This document shows positions 9,491-19,437 of a stretch of DNA of 64,000 bases, in pieces. The translations under genes were made by a program, and so were the position numbers. Source of the stretch: a candidate division CSSED10-310 bacterium (GTDB lineage: Bacteria; CSSED10-310; JAFGJC01); NCBI GenBank assembly GCA_016927905.1, contig JAFGLW010000030.1, positions 124,001 through 188,000 on the forward strand, in the 5' to 3' direction. The stretch's first letter is position 1. Every line of letters starts with the position of its first letter. The notes beneath the pieces were generated by a model. That model worked only from the letters and a program-made list of their open reading frames with translations, had not been told where the DNA came from and searched no databases.

Positions 9491-10024
9491 TCAAGGGTCG
9501 GAAATGATTTCATGGGAAAACAGGATCCTGATCATCCCGCACGAAGTGCATTTACCCGCCAGAACAAACCGGGAATAATCCTCGGGGCGACCCTCCGGAA
9601 AACAGATGCCGGCGGCCAGTATGAACCGGTTTCCTCCGCATACGCACCGGGCCTGCAGATAACGGCTGCCGGTTTCGGCACTGCGCGAACCCTGACGGTC
9701 GGGATCGAACAGCAGGAACGCATCTTGACGGTCTCGAACCGATTTCAGCTTGACGATATTGCGCTCATGATCGATATCGGCAAAGAAAGTTGAGCCGTAT
9801 TCGGGATGCCGGATACCGCCTGTCAACAGGATTTGAGAAGGATCCCGGCAGTCCAGAAATTGCAGAATACCGCAAGCTTCACGCCGGGAATGCTCGAAAT
9901 ATGGCCGGATAAACCCGGGCGGATCGATGACCGTTTCGGGAAAGGTTGTATCCCCGCATCCGATTCCCAGCAAAAATACTGCGGTCAGAAATATGTTCAG
10001 CGCCGATCCGGATTTTGAAAACAT
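9491..10024 (-). CDS. small lipoprotein with a zinc-ribbon-like cysteine cluster, unknown
   Basis: A 177-residue protein I do not recognise. The N-terminal hydrophobic segment ends in LGIGC, a plausible lipobox, so it is probably membrane-anchored outside the cytoplasm. The C-terminal half carries cysteines in a CVCGG...CTSCG arrangement, which resembles a zinc ribbon and would be unusual in an exported lipoprotein. The ATG at 10024 starts a compact signal peptide; an in-frame GTG at 10042 would add six residues. Neither start has a strong ribosome site. It is divergent from clpX, with 182 bases between the starts. Confidence 0.6.
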   Translation of the reverse strand: MFSKSGSALNIFLTAVFLLGIGCGDTTFPETVIDPPGFIRPYFEHSRREACGILQFLDCRDPSQILLTGGIRHPEYGSTFFADIDHERNIVKLKSVRDRQDAFLLFDPDRQGSRSAETGSRYLQARCVCGGNRFILAAGICFPEGRPEDYSRFVLAGKCTSCGMIRILFSHEIISDP

Positions 10025-10135
10025 GGTTGAATTCAATTCCACAACTTACGGCGAAAAATATCTTTTCGACCGAATTCAATCTTAACATAAATTGCGTGGG
10101 ATGCCATGAAGTCTGATTTCAGGTCGGAGACAGGC

Positions 10136-10164
10136 TTGACTTCTGACCTCTTCCTGATGATAAT
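10136..10164 (+). promoter_or_regulatory. sigma70-type promoter for clpX
   Basis: TTGACT at 10136-10141, exactly 17 bases, then GATAAT at 10159-10164. Five of six bases match consensus in each box. Transcription would start near 10171 and give a leader of about 36 bases before the clpX start at 10207. No other gene lies downstream in this direction before clpX. Confidence 0.75.
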
Positions 10165-10206
10165 ACCCCTTCGTTTTCCGGATTTGTCTGGACCCGGGGA
10201 AAATAA

Positions 10207-11472
10207 TTGAAGGACGCCAGAAGTTCACTTCAGATGCGCTGCTCATTTTGCGGGAAAAGCCAAAGTGAGGTCAGCCGGTTGGTTATCGGGCCCAATGTGT
10301 ACATCTGCAACGAATGCGTTCAGGTCTGCCAGCACGTGCTGGATGAAGACGCCGGGATGGTGGCCAAACCGGTGCCGGTCGATCTGGAAAAACTTCCCAA
10401 TCCTTCGGAGATCAAGGAGTATCTCGATCAATACGTGATCGGCCAGGAACAGGCCAAGAAAATTCTCTCAGTGGCCGTTCACAATCATTACAGGCGGATA
10501 AAATACCGGACCGGCGGAAACGCCAAAGCCGCCGGTGACGACGGAGTCGTCCTGGAAAAATCGAACATCATCCTGATCGGACCGACCGGATGCGGGAAAA
10601 CGCTGCTGGCACAGAGTCTGGCCAAATTTCTCAGGGTTCCTTTCGCGGTCGCCGACGCCACGACCCTCACCGAAGCCGGTTATGTGGGTGAGGATGTGGA
10701 GACCATTCTCCTGAAATTGCTGCAGGCCGCCGGAATGAACGCACCCAAAGCCCAGCTGGGTATCGTCTACATCGATGAAATCGACAAGATATCCCGGAAA
10801 ACGGAAAATGTCTCGATTACCCGCGATGTATCGGGGGAAGGCGTACAGCAGGCCCTGCTGAAAATCATCGAGGGAACCATCGCCAACATCCCGCCCCAGG
10901 GCGGCCGTAAACACCCGCAACAGGAGACAATTCCGATCGATACGTCCGATATCCTGTTCATTGTGGGGGGAGCGTTTGTCGGACTGGAAAAGCTGATTGC
11001 CGCTCGATCCCGGGTGAAATCGGTCGGTTTCGGCGCTGATATCAGGATAAAAAAGGAGATGGAGATCGGTCAGCTTCTGGAGATGGTTCAGCCCCGGGAC
11101 CTGATCGGGTACGGGTTGATACCGGAATTCGTAGGCCGGCTGCCGGTAGTGGCCACCATGCATGACCTGAAAAAACCGGATCTGGTTCGGATTCTAAAGG
11201 AACCCAGGAATTCGCTGATCAGGCAGTATCAGAAATATTTTTCCTTCGAGAACGTGAATCTCAATTTCACCGATGAAGCCATGACGGCGATTGCCGGGGA
11301 AGCCATGGAGCGCCAGACCGGGGCCAGGGGATTACGGGCGATTCTGGAGAGTATCATGCTGGATATCTTGTTCGATCTGCCTTCCCAGACCGGTTTGAAG
11401 GAATGTATCATCACCGAGGAAGTCATCCGCCGGCGTGATAATCCGATCATGGTTTACGAGCAGGCGAAGTGA
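10207..11472 (+). CDS. clpX: ATP-dependent Clp protease ATP-binding subunit ClpX
   Basis: AAA+ unfoldase that feeds substrates to ClpP. The 421-residue protein has the N-terminal zinc-binding domain (CSFCGKSQ...CNECVQVC), Walker A GPTGCGKT, the pore loop GYVGED, Walker B VYIDEIDK, the RKH-type and sensor regions, and the ClpP-contacting loop region. The likely start is TTG at 10207, preceded by GGGGA six bases upstream; an ATG at 10234 would give a protein starting directly at MRCSFCGK and cannot be excluded. It has its own strong promoter. clpP, tig and lon, the usual neighbours, are absent; here clpX is followed by the type IV pilus operon, which has a separate promoter. Confidence 0.96.
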   Translation: MKDARSSLQMRCSFCGKSQSEVSRLVIGPNVYICNECVQVCQHVLDEDAGMVAKPVPVDLEKLPNPSEIKEYLDQYVIGQEQAKKILSVAVHNHYRRIKYRTGGNAKAAGDDGVVLEKSNIILIGPTGCGKTLLAQSLAKFLRVPFAVADATTLTEAGYVGEDVETILLKLLQAAGMNAPKAQLGIVYIDEIDKISRKTENVSITRDVSGEGVQQALLKIIEGTIANIPPQGGRKHPQQETIPIDTSDILFIVGGAFVGLEKLIAARSRVKSVGFGADIRIKKEMEIGQLLEMVQPRDLIGYGLIPEFVGRLPVVATMHDLKKPDLVRILKEPRNSLIRQYQKYFSFENVNLNFTDEAMTAIAGEAMERQTGARGLRAILESIMLDILFDLPSQTGLKECIITEEVIRRRDNPIMVYEQAK

Positions 11473-11517
11473 TACGCTTCTTCTGCCTGATAATTTTCCA
11501 TCTCCACCGGGTATTTC

Positions 11518-11546
11518 TTGACATTCAAACCGGGAAAACTTATGTT
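11518..11546 (+). promoter_or_regulatory. sigma70-type promoter for the pil operon
   Basis: TTGACA (perfect -35) at 11518-11523, 17 bases, then TATGTT at 11541-11546. The start site would be near 11553 and the leader to pilB about 55 bases. It lies in the clpX-pilB gap, so the pil genes need not depend on the clpX promoter. Confidence 0.7.
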
Positions 11547-11608
11547 TGGAGATGCGGGCTGGAGGAGATAGCAATTATTTTACCAATATCATTCAGGATG
11601 GATAGATT

Positions 11609-13420
11609 ATGAGTGAACGGTTAGGTGAAATGCTTATCCGGGAGGGAATACTGGAGGAGGAGCAGCTCCAGAAAGCACTGGATTATCAGGCGAAAAACCC
11701 CGGCAGACTCGGCAGTATCCTCGTCAAACTGAAGATGGTCAGCGAGGAAGATATCACGGAACTGCTGTCCAACCAGTTCGGCGTACCCTCGATTAATTTG
11801 TCGAACTTTGAAATCGAGGAAGTGGTTTTGAAACTGATACCCGCAGAGGTCGCGCGCAAATACCACCTGTTGCCGATCAGCCGGACCGGCGCATCGCTGA
11901 CAATCGCCATGGCGGATCCTTCCAATGTTTTTGCTCAGGATGACATCAAGTTCATGACCGGATATCACGTCGAACCGGTCGTAGCCTCGGAAATCGCCAT
12001 AGAGGAAGCCATCGACCGGTATTACGGGTCCGGAAAGGGACTGACCGTTGCATCCCTCGACATTGATACCCGAAGCGATGTCGGCGTCGAGGAAATCGCC
12101 GAGTTTGAGGATGGTTTGAGTCCCACCGACGAGGAGTTGGACTCGGAGTTCATCAATGTTGAGGATTTCGACGAACTGGTTTCGGGAGCCGTTGATGAGC
12201 TGGAGGTCGTGGATGAGGATGACGACGAGGCCATTGTAACGGTTGAGGACCTGGAAGCGCCGATCGTCAAACTGGTCAACGGCGTGCTGATCAAGGCCAT
12301 CAATCAGGGGGTGTCGGATATTCATTTCGAGCCTTATGAACGGGTTTACCGGGTGAGATACCGCCTGGATGGAGTTCTCCGGAAAGAACTGGGTCTGCCC
12401 CTGAAAATCAGAAATGCGGTCACGTCCAGACTGAAAATTATGGCTAATCTGGACATCTCCGAACGGCGGCTTCCCCAGGACGGCCGTATTAAAATGCGGC
12501 TGGGTCCCAAGCGCGAAATGGATTTCAGGGTGTCAAGCATTCCCACGTTGTTCGGTGAAAAAGTTGTTTTACGGCTGCTGGATAAATCCAATCTCGAGTT
12601 GGATATGACCAAGCTGGGATTCGAAGAAAGGCAGCTGGCTGAATTCCAGGAGGCGATTCACAAGCCGTACGGCATGGTTCTGGTTACCGGACCCACCGGA
12701 TCCGGTAAAACGACAACCCTGTACAGCGCTCTGTCCCAGTTGAATTCCATCAGCGATAACATCATGACGGCGGAAGATCCTGTTGAATACAATCTGATGG
12801 GTATCAATCAGGTTCAGATGAAGGATTCCATCGGACTGAACTTCGCATCCGCCCTCCGGTCGTTTCTGCGTCAGGATCCCGACATCATCATGGTCGGCGA
12901 AATCCGGGATTTTGAAACGGCGGAGATCGGGATTAAGGCTGCGCTGACCGGCCACCTGGTGCTCTCCACCATCCACACAAACGACGCCCCCACAACCATC
13001 AACCGGCTCCTGAATATGGGTATCGAACCGTTTCTGGTGGCTTCATCCCTCATCATGGTCGTTGCCCAGCGTCTCTCCAGAACTGTCTGTCCCAAATGTG
13101 CCGAACCAGTCAAGGTTCCTCCGGAAGCTCTGATGGAGGTCGGGTTTTCCGAAAGCGAACTGCCCAGCATCCAGATCATGAAAGGACGGGGATGCCCGAA
13201 CTGCCTGAATACGGGATACCGTGGCCGCGTCGCCCTGTTTGAGGTTCTGCCCATAACCGATGAAATCCGCGAACTTATTCTCCGGGGCGCATCGGCAATG
13301 GAAATACGGGAAACAGCGATTGCTCTGGGGATGAAAACGCTGCGCGACGCAGGCCTGCAGAAAATACGGGAAGGCCGGACAAGCCTGGAAGAGATTGTCC
13401 GAGTGACTTTTGGCAATTAA
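11609..13420 (+). CDS. pilB: type IV pilus extension ATPase PilB (GspE family)
   Basis: Hexameric cytoplasmic ATPase that drives pilus assembly. The 603-residue protein has an N-terminal MshEN/GSPII_E-N domain (about residues 1-150), then a strongly acidic linker rich in Asp and Glu (about 150-215), then the ATPase core with Walker A GPTGSGKTTT near residue 361, the Asp box, Walker B and His box, and the zinc-binding CPKC...CPNC pair in the C-terminal region that marks PilB/GspE rather than PilT. MshEN domains in relatives bind c-di-GMP; whether this one does is inference. pilT follows 18 bases downstream. The acidic linker of about 60 residues is longer than in most PilB proteins I know. Confidence 0.93.
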   Translation: MSERLGEMLIREGILEEEQLQKALDYQAKNPGRLGSILVKLKMVSEEDITELLSNQFGVPSINLSNFEIEEVVLKLIPAEVARKYHLLPISRTGASLTIAMADPSNVFAQDDIKFMTGYHVEPVVASEIAIEEAIDRYYGSGKGLTVASLDIDTRSDVGVEEIAEFEDGLSPTDEELDSEFINVEDFDELVSGAVDELEVVDEDDDEAIVTVEDLEAPIVKLVNGVLIKAINQGVSDIHFEPYERVYRVRYRLDGVLRKELGLPLKIRNAVTSRLKIMANLDISERRLPQDGRIKMRLGPKREMDFRVSSIPTLFGEKVVLRLLDKSNLELDMTKLGFEERQLAEFQEAIHKPYGMVLVTGPTGSGKTTTLYSALSQLNSISDNIMTAEDPVEYNLMGINQVQMKDSIGLNFASALRSFLRQDPDIIMVGEIRDFETAEIGIKAALTGHLVLSTIHTNDAPTTINRLLNMGIEPFLVASSLIMVVAQRLSRTVCPKCAEPVKVPPEALMEVGFSESELPSIQIMKGRGCPNCLNTGYRGRVALFEVLPITDEIRELILRGASAMEIRETAIALGMKTLRDAGLQKIREGRTSLEEIVRVTFGN

Positions 13421-13438
13421 GTGGAATCGGAGTATTGA

Positions 13439-14539
13439 ATGGCAACGATATCTATGCCGCACCTTTTGAAAATAATGATCGAAAAAGCTGCAACCGATCT
13501 GCATATAACAACGGGAACACACCCCCATTTGAGAATTCACGGCCTGTTGGTTCCACTGAAAGAATTTCCGCCTCTCACGCCAAAGGAAACCAAACAACTG
13601 GCATATTCGGTTCTGACTGATTCCCAGAAACATGCTTTTGAGGAACAGAAGGAACTGGATTTTTCTTTCGGCGTGCGGGGATTGAGTCGTTTCAGGGCCA
13701 ATATCTACAACCAGCGGTCCGCTGTTGCAATCGCCATACGGACCATTCCCTTCAGAATTTTGAGTTTCGATGAACTGGGACTGCCCCGGGTGGTCATGGA
13801 TTTCTGCCAGCGGCCCAAAGGATTGATCCTGGTTACGGGACCGACTGGATGCGGGAAATCCACAACCCTGGCGGCCATCCTGGACAAGATCAACCGGGAA
13901 CGCCGCCAGCATATCGTTACGATCGAGGATCCCATCGAGTATCTTCACCACCATCACGGCTGCGTGGTCAATCAACGTGAACTCCATGCCGATACGGTAT
14001 CGTTCGCTCAGGCACTGAAATCCGTTTTGCGGCAGGATCCGGATGTTATATTGATCGGTGAGATGCGGGATCTGGAAACCATCGATTCCGCACTCAGATG
14101 CTCCGAAACCGGCCATCTCACCTTCGCCACCTTGCATACTAACTCCGCTGTCCAGACCATCAACCGGATCATCGATGTCTTCCCGTCTCACCAGCAGCCG
14201 CAGGTCCGCGCTCAGTTGTCGTTCGTTCTGGAAGGTGTCATCTGCCAGTATCTGATTCCAAAGCGGGACGGCCAGGGACGAGTGCTGGCTGCGGAGGTAA
14301 TGGTGCCGAACGACGCAATACGCAATCTCATTCGGGAAGACAAGATTCACCAGATATACTCCGTCATGCAGACCGGTCAGGATACCTATCACATGCAGAC
14401 CATGAATCAGGCGCTGGTAAATCTTTACCTTAAGAGGAAAATATCACTTGCGGATGCCCGGGGTTATTCGCACAAACCGCAGGAATTCGACCAGGCTCTG
14501 GCAAAAGCAGAGAGTCAACCCCGGCGGCCTGTCAAGTAA
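13439..14539 (+). CDS. pilT: type IV pilus retraction ATPase PilT
   Basis: Hexameric ATPase that depolymerises pili and powers twitching. 366 residues; N-terminal PAS-like domain, then Walker A GPTGCGKST near residue 134, Asp box, Walker B LIGEMRD and the AIRNLIREDK region that is typical of PilT near the C-terminus. The zinc-binding cysteine pair of PilB is absent, as expected. It sits between pilB and pilC in one plus-strand unit. A second pilT-like gene lies at 41838-43055 on the other strand; this copy is the one inside the pil operon and is the stronger candidate for the main retraction motor. Confidence 0.93.
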   Translation: MATISMPHLLKIMIEKAATDLHITTGTHPHLRIHGLLVPLKEFPPLTPKETKQLAYSVLTDSQKHAFEEQKELDFSFGVRGLSRFRANIYNQRSAVAIAIRTIPFRILSFDELGLPRVVMDFCQRPKGLILVTGPTGCGKSTTLAAILDKINRERRQHIVTIEDPIEYLHHHHGCVVNQRELHADTVSFAQALKSVLRQDPDVILIGEMRDLETIDSALRCSETGHLTFATLHTNSAVQTINRIIDVFPSHQQPQVRAQLSFVLEGVICQYLIPKRDGQGRVLAAEVMVPNDAIRNLIREDKIHQIYSVMQTGQDTYHMQTMNQALVNLYLKRKISLADARGYSHKPQEFDQALAKAESQPRRPVK

Positions 14540-14559
14540 ATTATTCGGGGAGGCAAACC

Positions 14560-15771
14560 ATGCCTGAGTTTAAATGGAGAGGAAAAGATACCACCGGGGC
14601 CGAACAGACCGGTATCATGACAGCCGACAGTGCCGAGGCGGTACGGCTTCACCTGAGACGTCAGAAAATCACACCGATCGCCATTCGAAAACGACTGAAA
14701 GATATCCATGTCGTCATACCCGGTATTACCAACCGGATCAAGGAACGGGATATCGTCGTGTTTACCCGGACGTTCTCGACCATGGTGGATGCTGGTTTGC
14801 CGTTGGTTCAGTGCCTGGAAATTCTGGCTCAACAGACGGAAAATCCGGTTTTTTCCAAGGCGATCAACGATATCGGACAAAGCGTCGAATCCGGATCGAC
14901 CTACGCGGACGCCCTCCGGAAACATCCGAAGATTTTTGACGATCTCTACTGCAACATGGTCGAAGCGGGGGAAACGGGCGGTATTCTGGATACCATTCTC
15001 AACCGTCTGGCCGCATATATGGAAAAATCCATCAGTTTGAAACGTCAAGTCAAATCGGCGCTGGTTTACCCTTCCGTCATCATTACGGTCGCCATCGGCG
15101 TCGTCACATTCCTGATGTACGCGGTTATCCCGGTCTTCGCCACAATCTTCAGCTCGCTGGGTTCATCGCTTCCACTGCCCACCAAGATCGTCATCGCCAT
15201 ATCCAATTTCATCCAGGATTATATTCTGCTCCTGATTCTGGTCGGCATCGGCATCTGGATCCTGATCCGTTATATTCGCAAGACCGATAAAGGCGCTAAA
15301 CTATTCGATACGATGCTTCTGAAATTGCCCGTGTTCGGCCAGTTGCTGCGGAAAGTCGCCGTCGCCAAATTCACCCGCACCCTGGGAACGCTGATTTCAT
15401 CGGGTGTACCCATTCTGGAAGGCCTGGAAATTACCGCGAAAACCGCCGGAAACAAGGTTATAGAAGAAGCAGTCATGAAAACGAGAGTGTCCATCAGCGA
15501 AGGTAAAACAATCTCCGAACCACTCGCCGCAACGGATGTGTTTCCCCCGATGGTCACCCAGATGATCGCCGTCGGGGAATCCACCGGAGCTCTGGATGCC
15601 ATGCTGGATAAAATCGCCGATTTCTACGACGAGGAAGTGGATATTACCGTCTCCAACCTGACCCAGTTGCTCGAACCGCTCCTCATGGTTTTTCTGGGTG
15701 TCAGCGTGGGATTCATCGTCGTTTCCATGTACCTGCCCATGTTCAAACTGATCGGTGAGCTGTCGAGATAA
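14560..15771 (+). CDS. pilC: type IV pilus inner-membrane platform protein PilC
   Basis: Membrane platform that couples the PilB/PilT motors to the pilin in the inner membrane (GspF/PilC family). 403 residues with two T2SSF domains, each about 120 residues, and three hydrophobic segments, near residues 165-195, 215-240 and 375-397. Family patterns seen are FTRTFSTMVDAGLPL in the first domain and FTRTLGTLISSGVPI in the second, with MVEAGETGG and MIAVGESTG. GGGGAGG lies upstream of the ATG. Gap to pilT is 20 bases. Confidence 0.95.
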   Translation: MPEFKWRGKDTTGAEQTGIMTADSAEAVRLHLRRQKITPIAIRKRLKDIHVVIPGITNRIKERDIVVFTRTFSTMVDAGLPLVQCLEILAQQTENPVFSKAINDIGQSVESGSTYADALRKHPKIFDDLYCNMVEAGETGGILDTILNRLAAYMEKSISLKRQVKSALVYPSVIITVAIGVVTFLMYAVIPVFATIFSSLGSSLPLPTKIVIAISNFIQDYILLLILVGIGIWILIRYIRKTDKGAKLFDTMLLKLPVFGQLLRKVAVAKFTRTLGTLISSGVPILEGLEITAKTAGNKVIEEAVMKTRVSISEGKTISEPLAATDVFPPMVTQMIAVGESTGALDAMLDKIADFYDEEVDITVSNLTQLLEPLLMVFLGVSVGFIVVSMYLPMFKLIGELSR

Positions 15772-15806
15772 ACGGTTCTGAAGGCCATTCCGCAGACCGG
15801 ATAACA

Positions 15807-17567
15807 ATGCCAGCTATTCAAAGGGGAACGCCAGCGGATTCAGCGGTCGGGAATGAGCTTTATATCAAGCTGCGATCCCTGATCATTGCGCGGCTGATCA
15901 TCGCATCGACTCTTCTGCTGGGCGCCGCCCTCCCCCTCGAAATCGCACAGAGCTATAACCAGGCTCGATTCCTGTTTCGATTCGTAACCCTCGTATTGAT
16001 CCTGTCGGTCATATACTCCGGTTTGCTCAACCGGTTCAAATACCGGATCATTTTCGCCTATATCCAGCTCATCGGTGATATCGCCCTGGAAACCATCATC
16101 CTGGTGGCCACGGGCGGCATCGACAGCCCGTTTTCCATTCTTTATGTCCTGACGATCATTGTTGGCAGTTACCTGATTCCAGGCCATGGCGCGATTACCA
16201 CCGCCTTTATCGTAAGCCTTCATTTCGGCACGATCATTATCTGTCAATACATGGGTTGGACCGGATGGTGGCCTCTGAAGAGCGAATGGATCCTTTTTCC
16301 GCCGCCGCCCTATGCGTATTACTCGATCATCGTGAACCTCGCCGGTTTCTTCCTGACGGCGATCCTGGCCAACCATCTGACGGAGCGGATCCGTAAAATC
16401 AACATGATCCTGACCAACCGGAATGTCCAGTACGACAACCTGCTGGCCCTCAATGAACGGATCATCAGTGAAATCCCGTCGGGACTTATCACCGCAACCC
16501 TGGACGGCTATATCGTATCCATCAACCCGGCTGCCGAACGGATGCTGAAAGAAAGCGATACCAGAACCGGTGTAAACCATCTCGATGACGTCATTCCGAA
16601 GTACCTGGCCGAAAGCATTCTGAAAATCATCTCCAATCCGGACAGACAAAATCCCAAAATACAGTTCCAGAAAAGTCTGGGGGAGGATAAACGATGGTAT
16701 CAGATCCGCATTTCACCTCTTGGAGGTGTTCCCCAGAATCCCGCCCGGATCATACTGATATGCGACGATATCACAGACCAGAAACGCTTCGAGGATGAGC
16801 GCCGGAAAGCCGAGCGCTGGTCGGCCATCGCAGAGATTTCCGCTGGAATGGCACACGAAATCCGGAATCCTCTGGCTTCCATCAGCGGCTCCATCGAGGT
16901 GCTGCGGGAAACTCTTCAGACCAGCCAAAGCGAATCCCGCCTCATGAATATCATCATCAAAGAATCGGAACGGCTGAATAATCTGATCAGCGATTTTCTG
17001 GATCTCGCAAAACCCAGACCTCCCGAATTCACCATGGAAAATATCCATGCAATTATTGATGAAACGCTGCTTTTAATCACCCAGTCAACGACATGGTCCA
17101 ACGAAATCAAGGTTCAGAAAACTTATGAACCGGATGCGTTTTCGATTGAAATAGACAAGGATCAGTTTACCCAGCTCCTGTGGAACGTCGTGAAAAACGC
17201 CCTGGAAGCCATGCCGGAAGGCGGATACCTGAGCATCAAAACCTCATTGGACACCATGCCCGTTGAACTGCAGACCGGCAGTCAAACCGAAGTGAAACAG
17301 ACGATACCCTGTGCCAGGATCACCGTCTCGGATACCGGCATCGGCATGACCCCGGAAATTCTGGAAAAAATATTTGAACCATTTACAACTTACAAACGGA
17401 AAGGTGTCGGAATCGGACTGGCAATCGTGTACCGAATCGTTGAAAATCACCGGGGATCGGTGGAAGTTGCCAGCAGCCCGGGCAAGGGAACGACGTTTGC
17501 TTTTAGACTGCCTTTGCGGCAGAATGATTTCGAGCGGAACAGACGGGAAGATGAGGTGACCGGTTGA
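15807..17567 (+). CDS. pilS: membrane sensor histidine kinase, PilS-like
   Basis: Two-component sensor, probably controlling pilin expression with the adjacent PilR. 586 residues: six hydrophobic segments in the first 200 residues (the PilS-type membrane domain), a PAS domain (about 220-330), a HisKA dimerisation domain with the phospho-accepting His350 in MAHEIRNPLASI, and a C-terminal ATPase domain with N box NALEAMP, G1 DTGIGM, F box and G2 KGVGIGL. The stop overlaps the TTG start of the response regulator. The stimulus cannot be read from sequence; in Pseudomonas, PilS senses pilin in the membrane, and the six-helix topology is compatible with that. Confidence 0.88.
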   Translation: MPAIQRGTPADSAVGNELYIKLRSLIIARLIIASTLLLGAALPLEIAQSYNQARFLFRFVTLVLILSVIYSGLLNRFKYRIIFAYIQLIGDIALETIILVATGGIDSPFSILYVLTIIVGSYLIPGHGAITTAFIVSLHFGTIIICQYMGWTGWWPLKSEWILFPPPPYAYYSIIVNLAGFFLTAILANHLTERIRKINMILTNRNVQYDNLLALNERIISEIPSGLITATLDGYIVSINPAAERMLKESDTRTGVNHLDDVIPKYLAESILKIISNPDRQNPKIQFQKSLGEDKRWYQIRISPLGGVPQNPARIILICDDITDQKRFEDERRKAERWSAIAEISAGMAHEIRNPLASISGSIEVLRETLQTSQSESRLMNIIIKESERLNNLISDFLDLAKPRPPEFTMENIHAIIDETLLLITQSTTWSNEIKVQKTYEPDAFSIEIDKDQFTQLLWNVVKNALEAMPEGGYLSIKTSLDTMPVELQTGSQTEVKQTIPCARITVSDTGIGMTPEILEKIFEPFTTYKRKGVGIGLAIVYRIVENHRGSVEVASSPGKGTTFAFRLPLRQNDFERNRREDEVTG

Positions 17568-18958
17568 AAAGTATACTCGTCGTCGACGACGAACAAAGTA
17601 TGTGTGATTTCCTGTCCATTCTCCTCGAGAAAGAAGGGTACAACGTCATTTCCGCGACCAGTGGCATGGAGGCTCTGAAAACACTCCGCCAGGGAACCTC
17701 TGTCGACCTGGTCATCTCCGATATCATGATGCCGGAAATGAATGGGATGGAGTTGCTGAAACATCTGAAAGCATTCAATCCGAACATCCTGGTCATCATG
17801 ATAACCGCCTATGCAACAACCGAAAATGCCATCCAGGCCATGAAACAGGGCGCATACGATTATGTCACCAAGCCGTTCAAGGTCGACGAAATCAAAATTA
17901 TCGTTCAGAAGGCTTTCGAAAGCCTGAAACTCAAGGAAGAAAACATCTTCCTGAAACAGGAAATACGATCGAAACGCCAGTTTGAAAATATTATCGGCAT
18001 TTCATCCAAGATGATCCGTGTATTCGAGACCATCCGGAAAATCGCCGACCTGACCAGTACTGTATTGATCGCCGGGGAGAGTGGAACCGGGAAGGAACTG
18101 GTTGCATCCGCCATCCATTATAATTCGGTTCGCAAGGACAAACCGTTCGTGACGGTGAATTGCGGCGCTCTGCCGGAAAATCTGCTGGAAAGCGAATTGT
18201 TCGGGCATGTCAAAGGATCATTTACTGGAGCCATTCACAATAAGGAAGGTCTTTTTGAAATTGCGGACGGCGGAACGTTTTTTCTGGATGAGGTTGCGGA
18301 AATGTCTCCCCCCATCCAGGTCAAATTGCTCCGGGTTCTGAACGACCGGAAATTCAAGAGAGTCGGCGGCGTGGAGGATATATCGGTGGATGTCCGGATC
18401 ATCTCCGCGACCAATAAGGATCTGACCCATCTGACCGAAACAAATCAGTTCCGGGAAGATCTCTTTTACCGGCTGAATGTGATACCGATCCACGTGCCGC
18501 CGCTCCGGGAACGCAGAGAGGATATCCCGATCCTCGTGGATCATTTTATCCGGAAATACTGCAAGAACTTGAATAAAAACAAGATGCGGATCACTGCGGA
18601 AGCTTTGAATTACCTGCAGAGCTATTCCTGGCCGGGAAATGTCCGCGAACTCGAAAATGTCATTGAACGCTGCGTAGCGCTCGAATCGGATGAACTGATC
18701 ACTCCATCCAGCCTGCCCAGCAACCTCTACTCGCTCACCGAACAATTCGTCGTTCCCAGCACCGTCATCCCGGAGGGGGGACTGGATTTGGAAAGCGTGG
18801 TAGGGGAATATGAGAAATCGATTCTGATCAACGCTCTGAGACGGGCGAAATGGATAAAAAAGGATGCGGCAAAACTTCTGAACGTCAGTTTCAGATCCCT
18901 GCGTTACCGTGTCGAGAAGTACGGATTGGAACACCCTGATTTTAAAGATGAATCATGA
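17564..18958 (+). CDS. pilR: sigma54-dependent response regulator, PilR-like (NtrC family)
   Basis: Transcription activator of 464 residues. The receiver domain has the phospho-accepting Asp53 in [12 protein letters not shown] and the TAYATTE and KPF conserved sites. The AAA+ domain has Walker A GESGTGKE, the sigma54-contacting loop as GSFTGA (residues 218-223) and Walker [11 protein letters not shown] Fis-type helix-turn-helix closes the protein ([18 protein letters not shown]). It starts with TTG at 17564 overlapping the kinase stop (TTGA), with GAGGTGA seven bases upstream. Paired with the kinase it should drive sigma54 promoters such as the pilin promoter, but no pilin gene is in the window and I found no convincing -24/-12 element nearby. 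Confidence 0.9.
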   Translation: MKSILVVDDEQSMCDFLSILLEKEGYNVISATSGMEALKTLRQGTSVDLVISDIMMPEMNGMELLKHLKAFNPNILVIMITAYATTENAIQAMKQGAYDYVTKPFKVDEIKIIVQKAFESLKLKEENIFLKQEIRSKRQFENIIGISSKMIRVFETIRKIADLTSTVLIAGESGTGKELVASAIHYNSVRKDKPFVTVNCGALPENLLESELFGHVKGSFTGAIHNKEGLFEIADGGTFFLDEVAEMSPPIQVKLLRVLNDRKFKRVGGVEDISVDVRIISATNKDLTHLTETNQFREDLFYRLNVIPIHVPPLRERREDIPILVDHFIRKYCKNLNKNKMRITAEALNYLQSYSWPGNVRELENVIERCVALESDELITPSSLPSNLYSLTEQFVVPSTVIPEGGLDLESVVGEYEKSILINALRRAKWIKKDAAKLLNVSFRSLRYRVEKYGLEHPDFKDES

Positions 18959-18981
18959 TTTGGAAAACGAAGGAGGATAGA

Positions 18982-19428
18982 ATGAAACAAGCACCGGTCC
19001 ATTGGTTCGGGAGTCAGCTGGGGAAAGCTGAATCCAAACTTCCAGCAATCATCACCGTTATTTTGATCGCAATCGCCGCATTCCTGAGCTACAAGTTTAT
19101 TCCCGTCAAAGTCCGGAACATGAACCTCAAGCAGGATTTGCAGAAAGTGGTTAACATCGATTACGCCCGGGAATATAAAACATATGCCAGGGGCGGGTTT
19201 AATGAATATACGTTGCGTGAGGAAGTATTAAAGACAGCCAAAAAACTGAAAATCCCCATCAAAGATCCGGATAAGCAGGTCAATGTGCAGTGGCCGGAAC
19301 AGAAACTGTTCACCGTGGAGATCAATTATACCGAAGAAATAACCCTGCCGGTCTATGGAATCTATCCATGGAGTTTCCATGTGTATGTCGAACAGGAACC
19401 GCATTCCGGGAAGGCGATCAGCGACTAG
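18982..19428 (+). CDS. single-pass membrane protein, DUF4845-like
   Basis: 148-residue protein with one membrane helix (about residues 18-38) and an outer domain of about 105 residues. The pattern of hydrophobic helix, KFIPVKV, paired amphipathic helices and a beta-rich end (VNVQW...FTVEINYTEEITLPVYG) resembles DUF4845 proteins, which I assign only by pattern. The ATG at 18982 has AAGGAGGAT seven bases upstream and is clearly better than an ATG at 18955 that overlaps the pilR stop. It is the last gene of the pil run and ends nine bases before a convergent gene. A link with pili is guilt by association only. Confidence 0.65.
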   Translation: MKQAPVHWFGSQLGKAESKLPAIITVILIAIAAFLSYKFIPVKVRNMNLKQDLQKVVNIDYAREYKTYARGGFNEYTLREEVLKTAKKLKIPIKDPDKQVNVQWPEQKLFTVEINYTEEITLPVYGIYPWSFHVYVEQEPHSGKAISD

Positions 19429-19437
19429 GAACTGTTT

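Noticed and set aside
13043-14392. Long open frame on the minus strand opposite pilB and pilT (449 codons).
   Set aside because: It is the antisense of two well-supported genes, has no ribosome site and no family motif. The high-GC third-position pattern keeps the opposite strand free of stops.
15807-18958. Search for a sigma54 (-24/-12) promoter near pilS/pilR and elsewhere.
   Set aside because: TGGCAC occurs several times but never with GC at the right distance, so no site is claimed.
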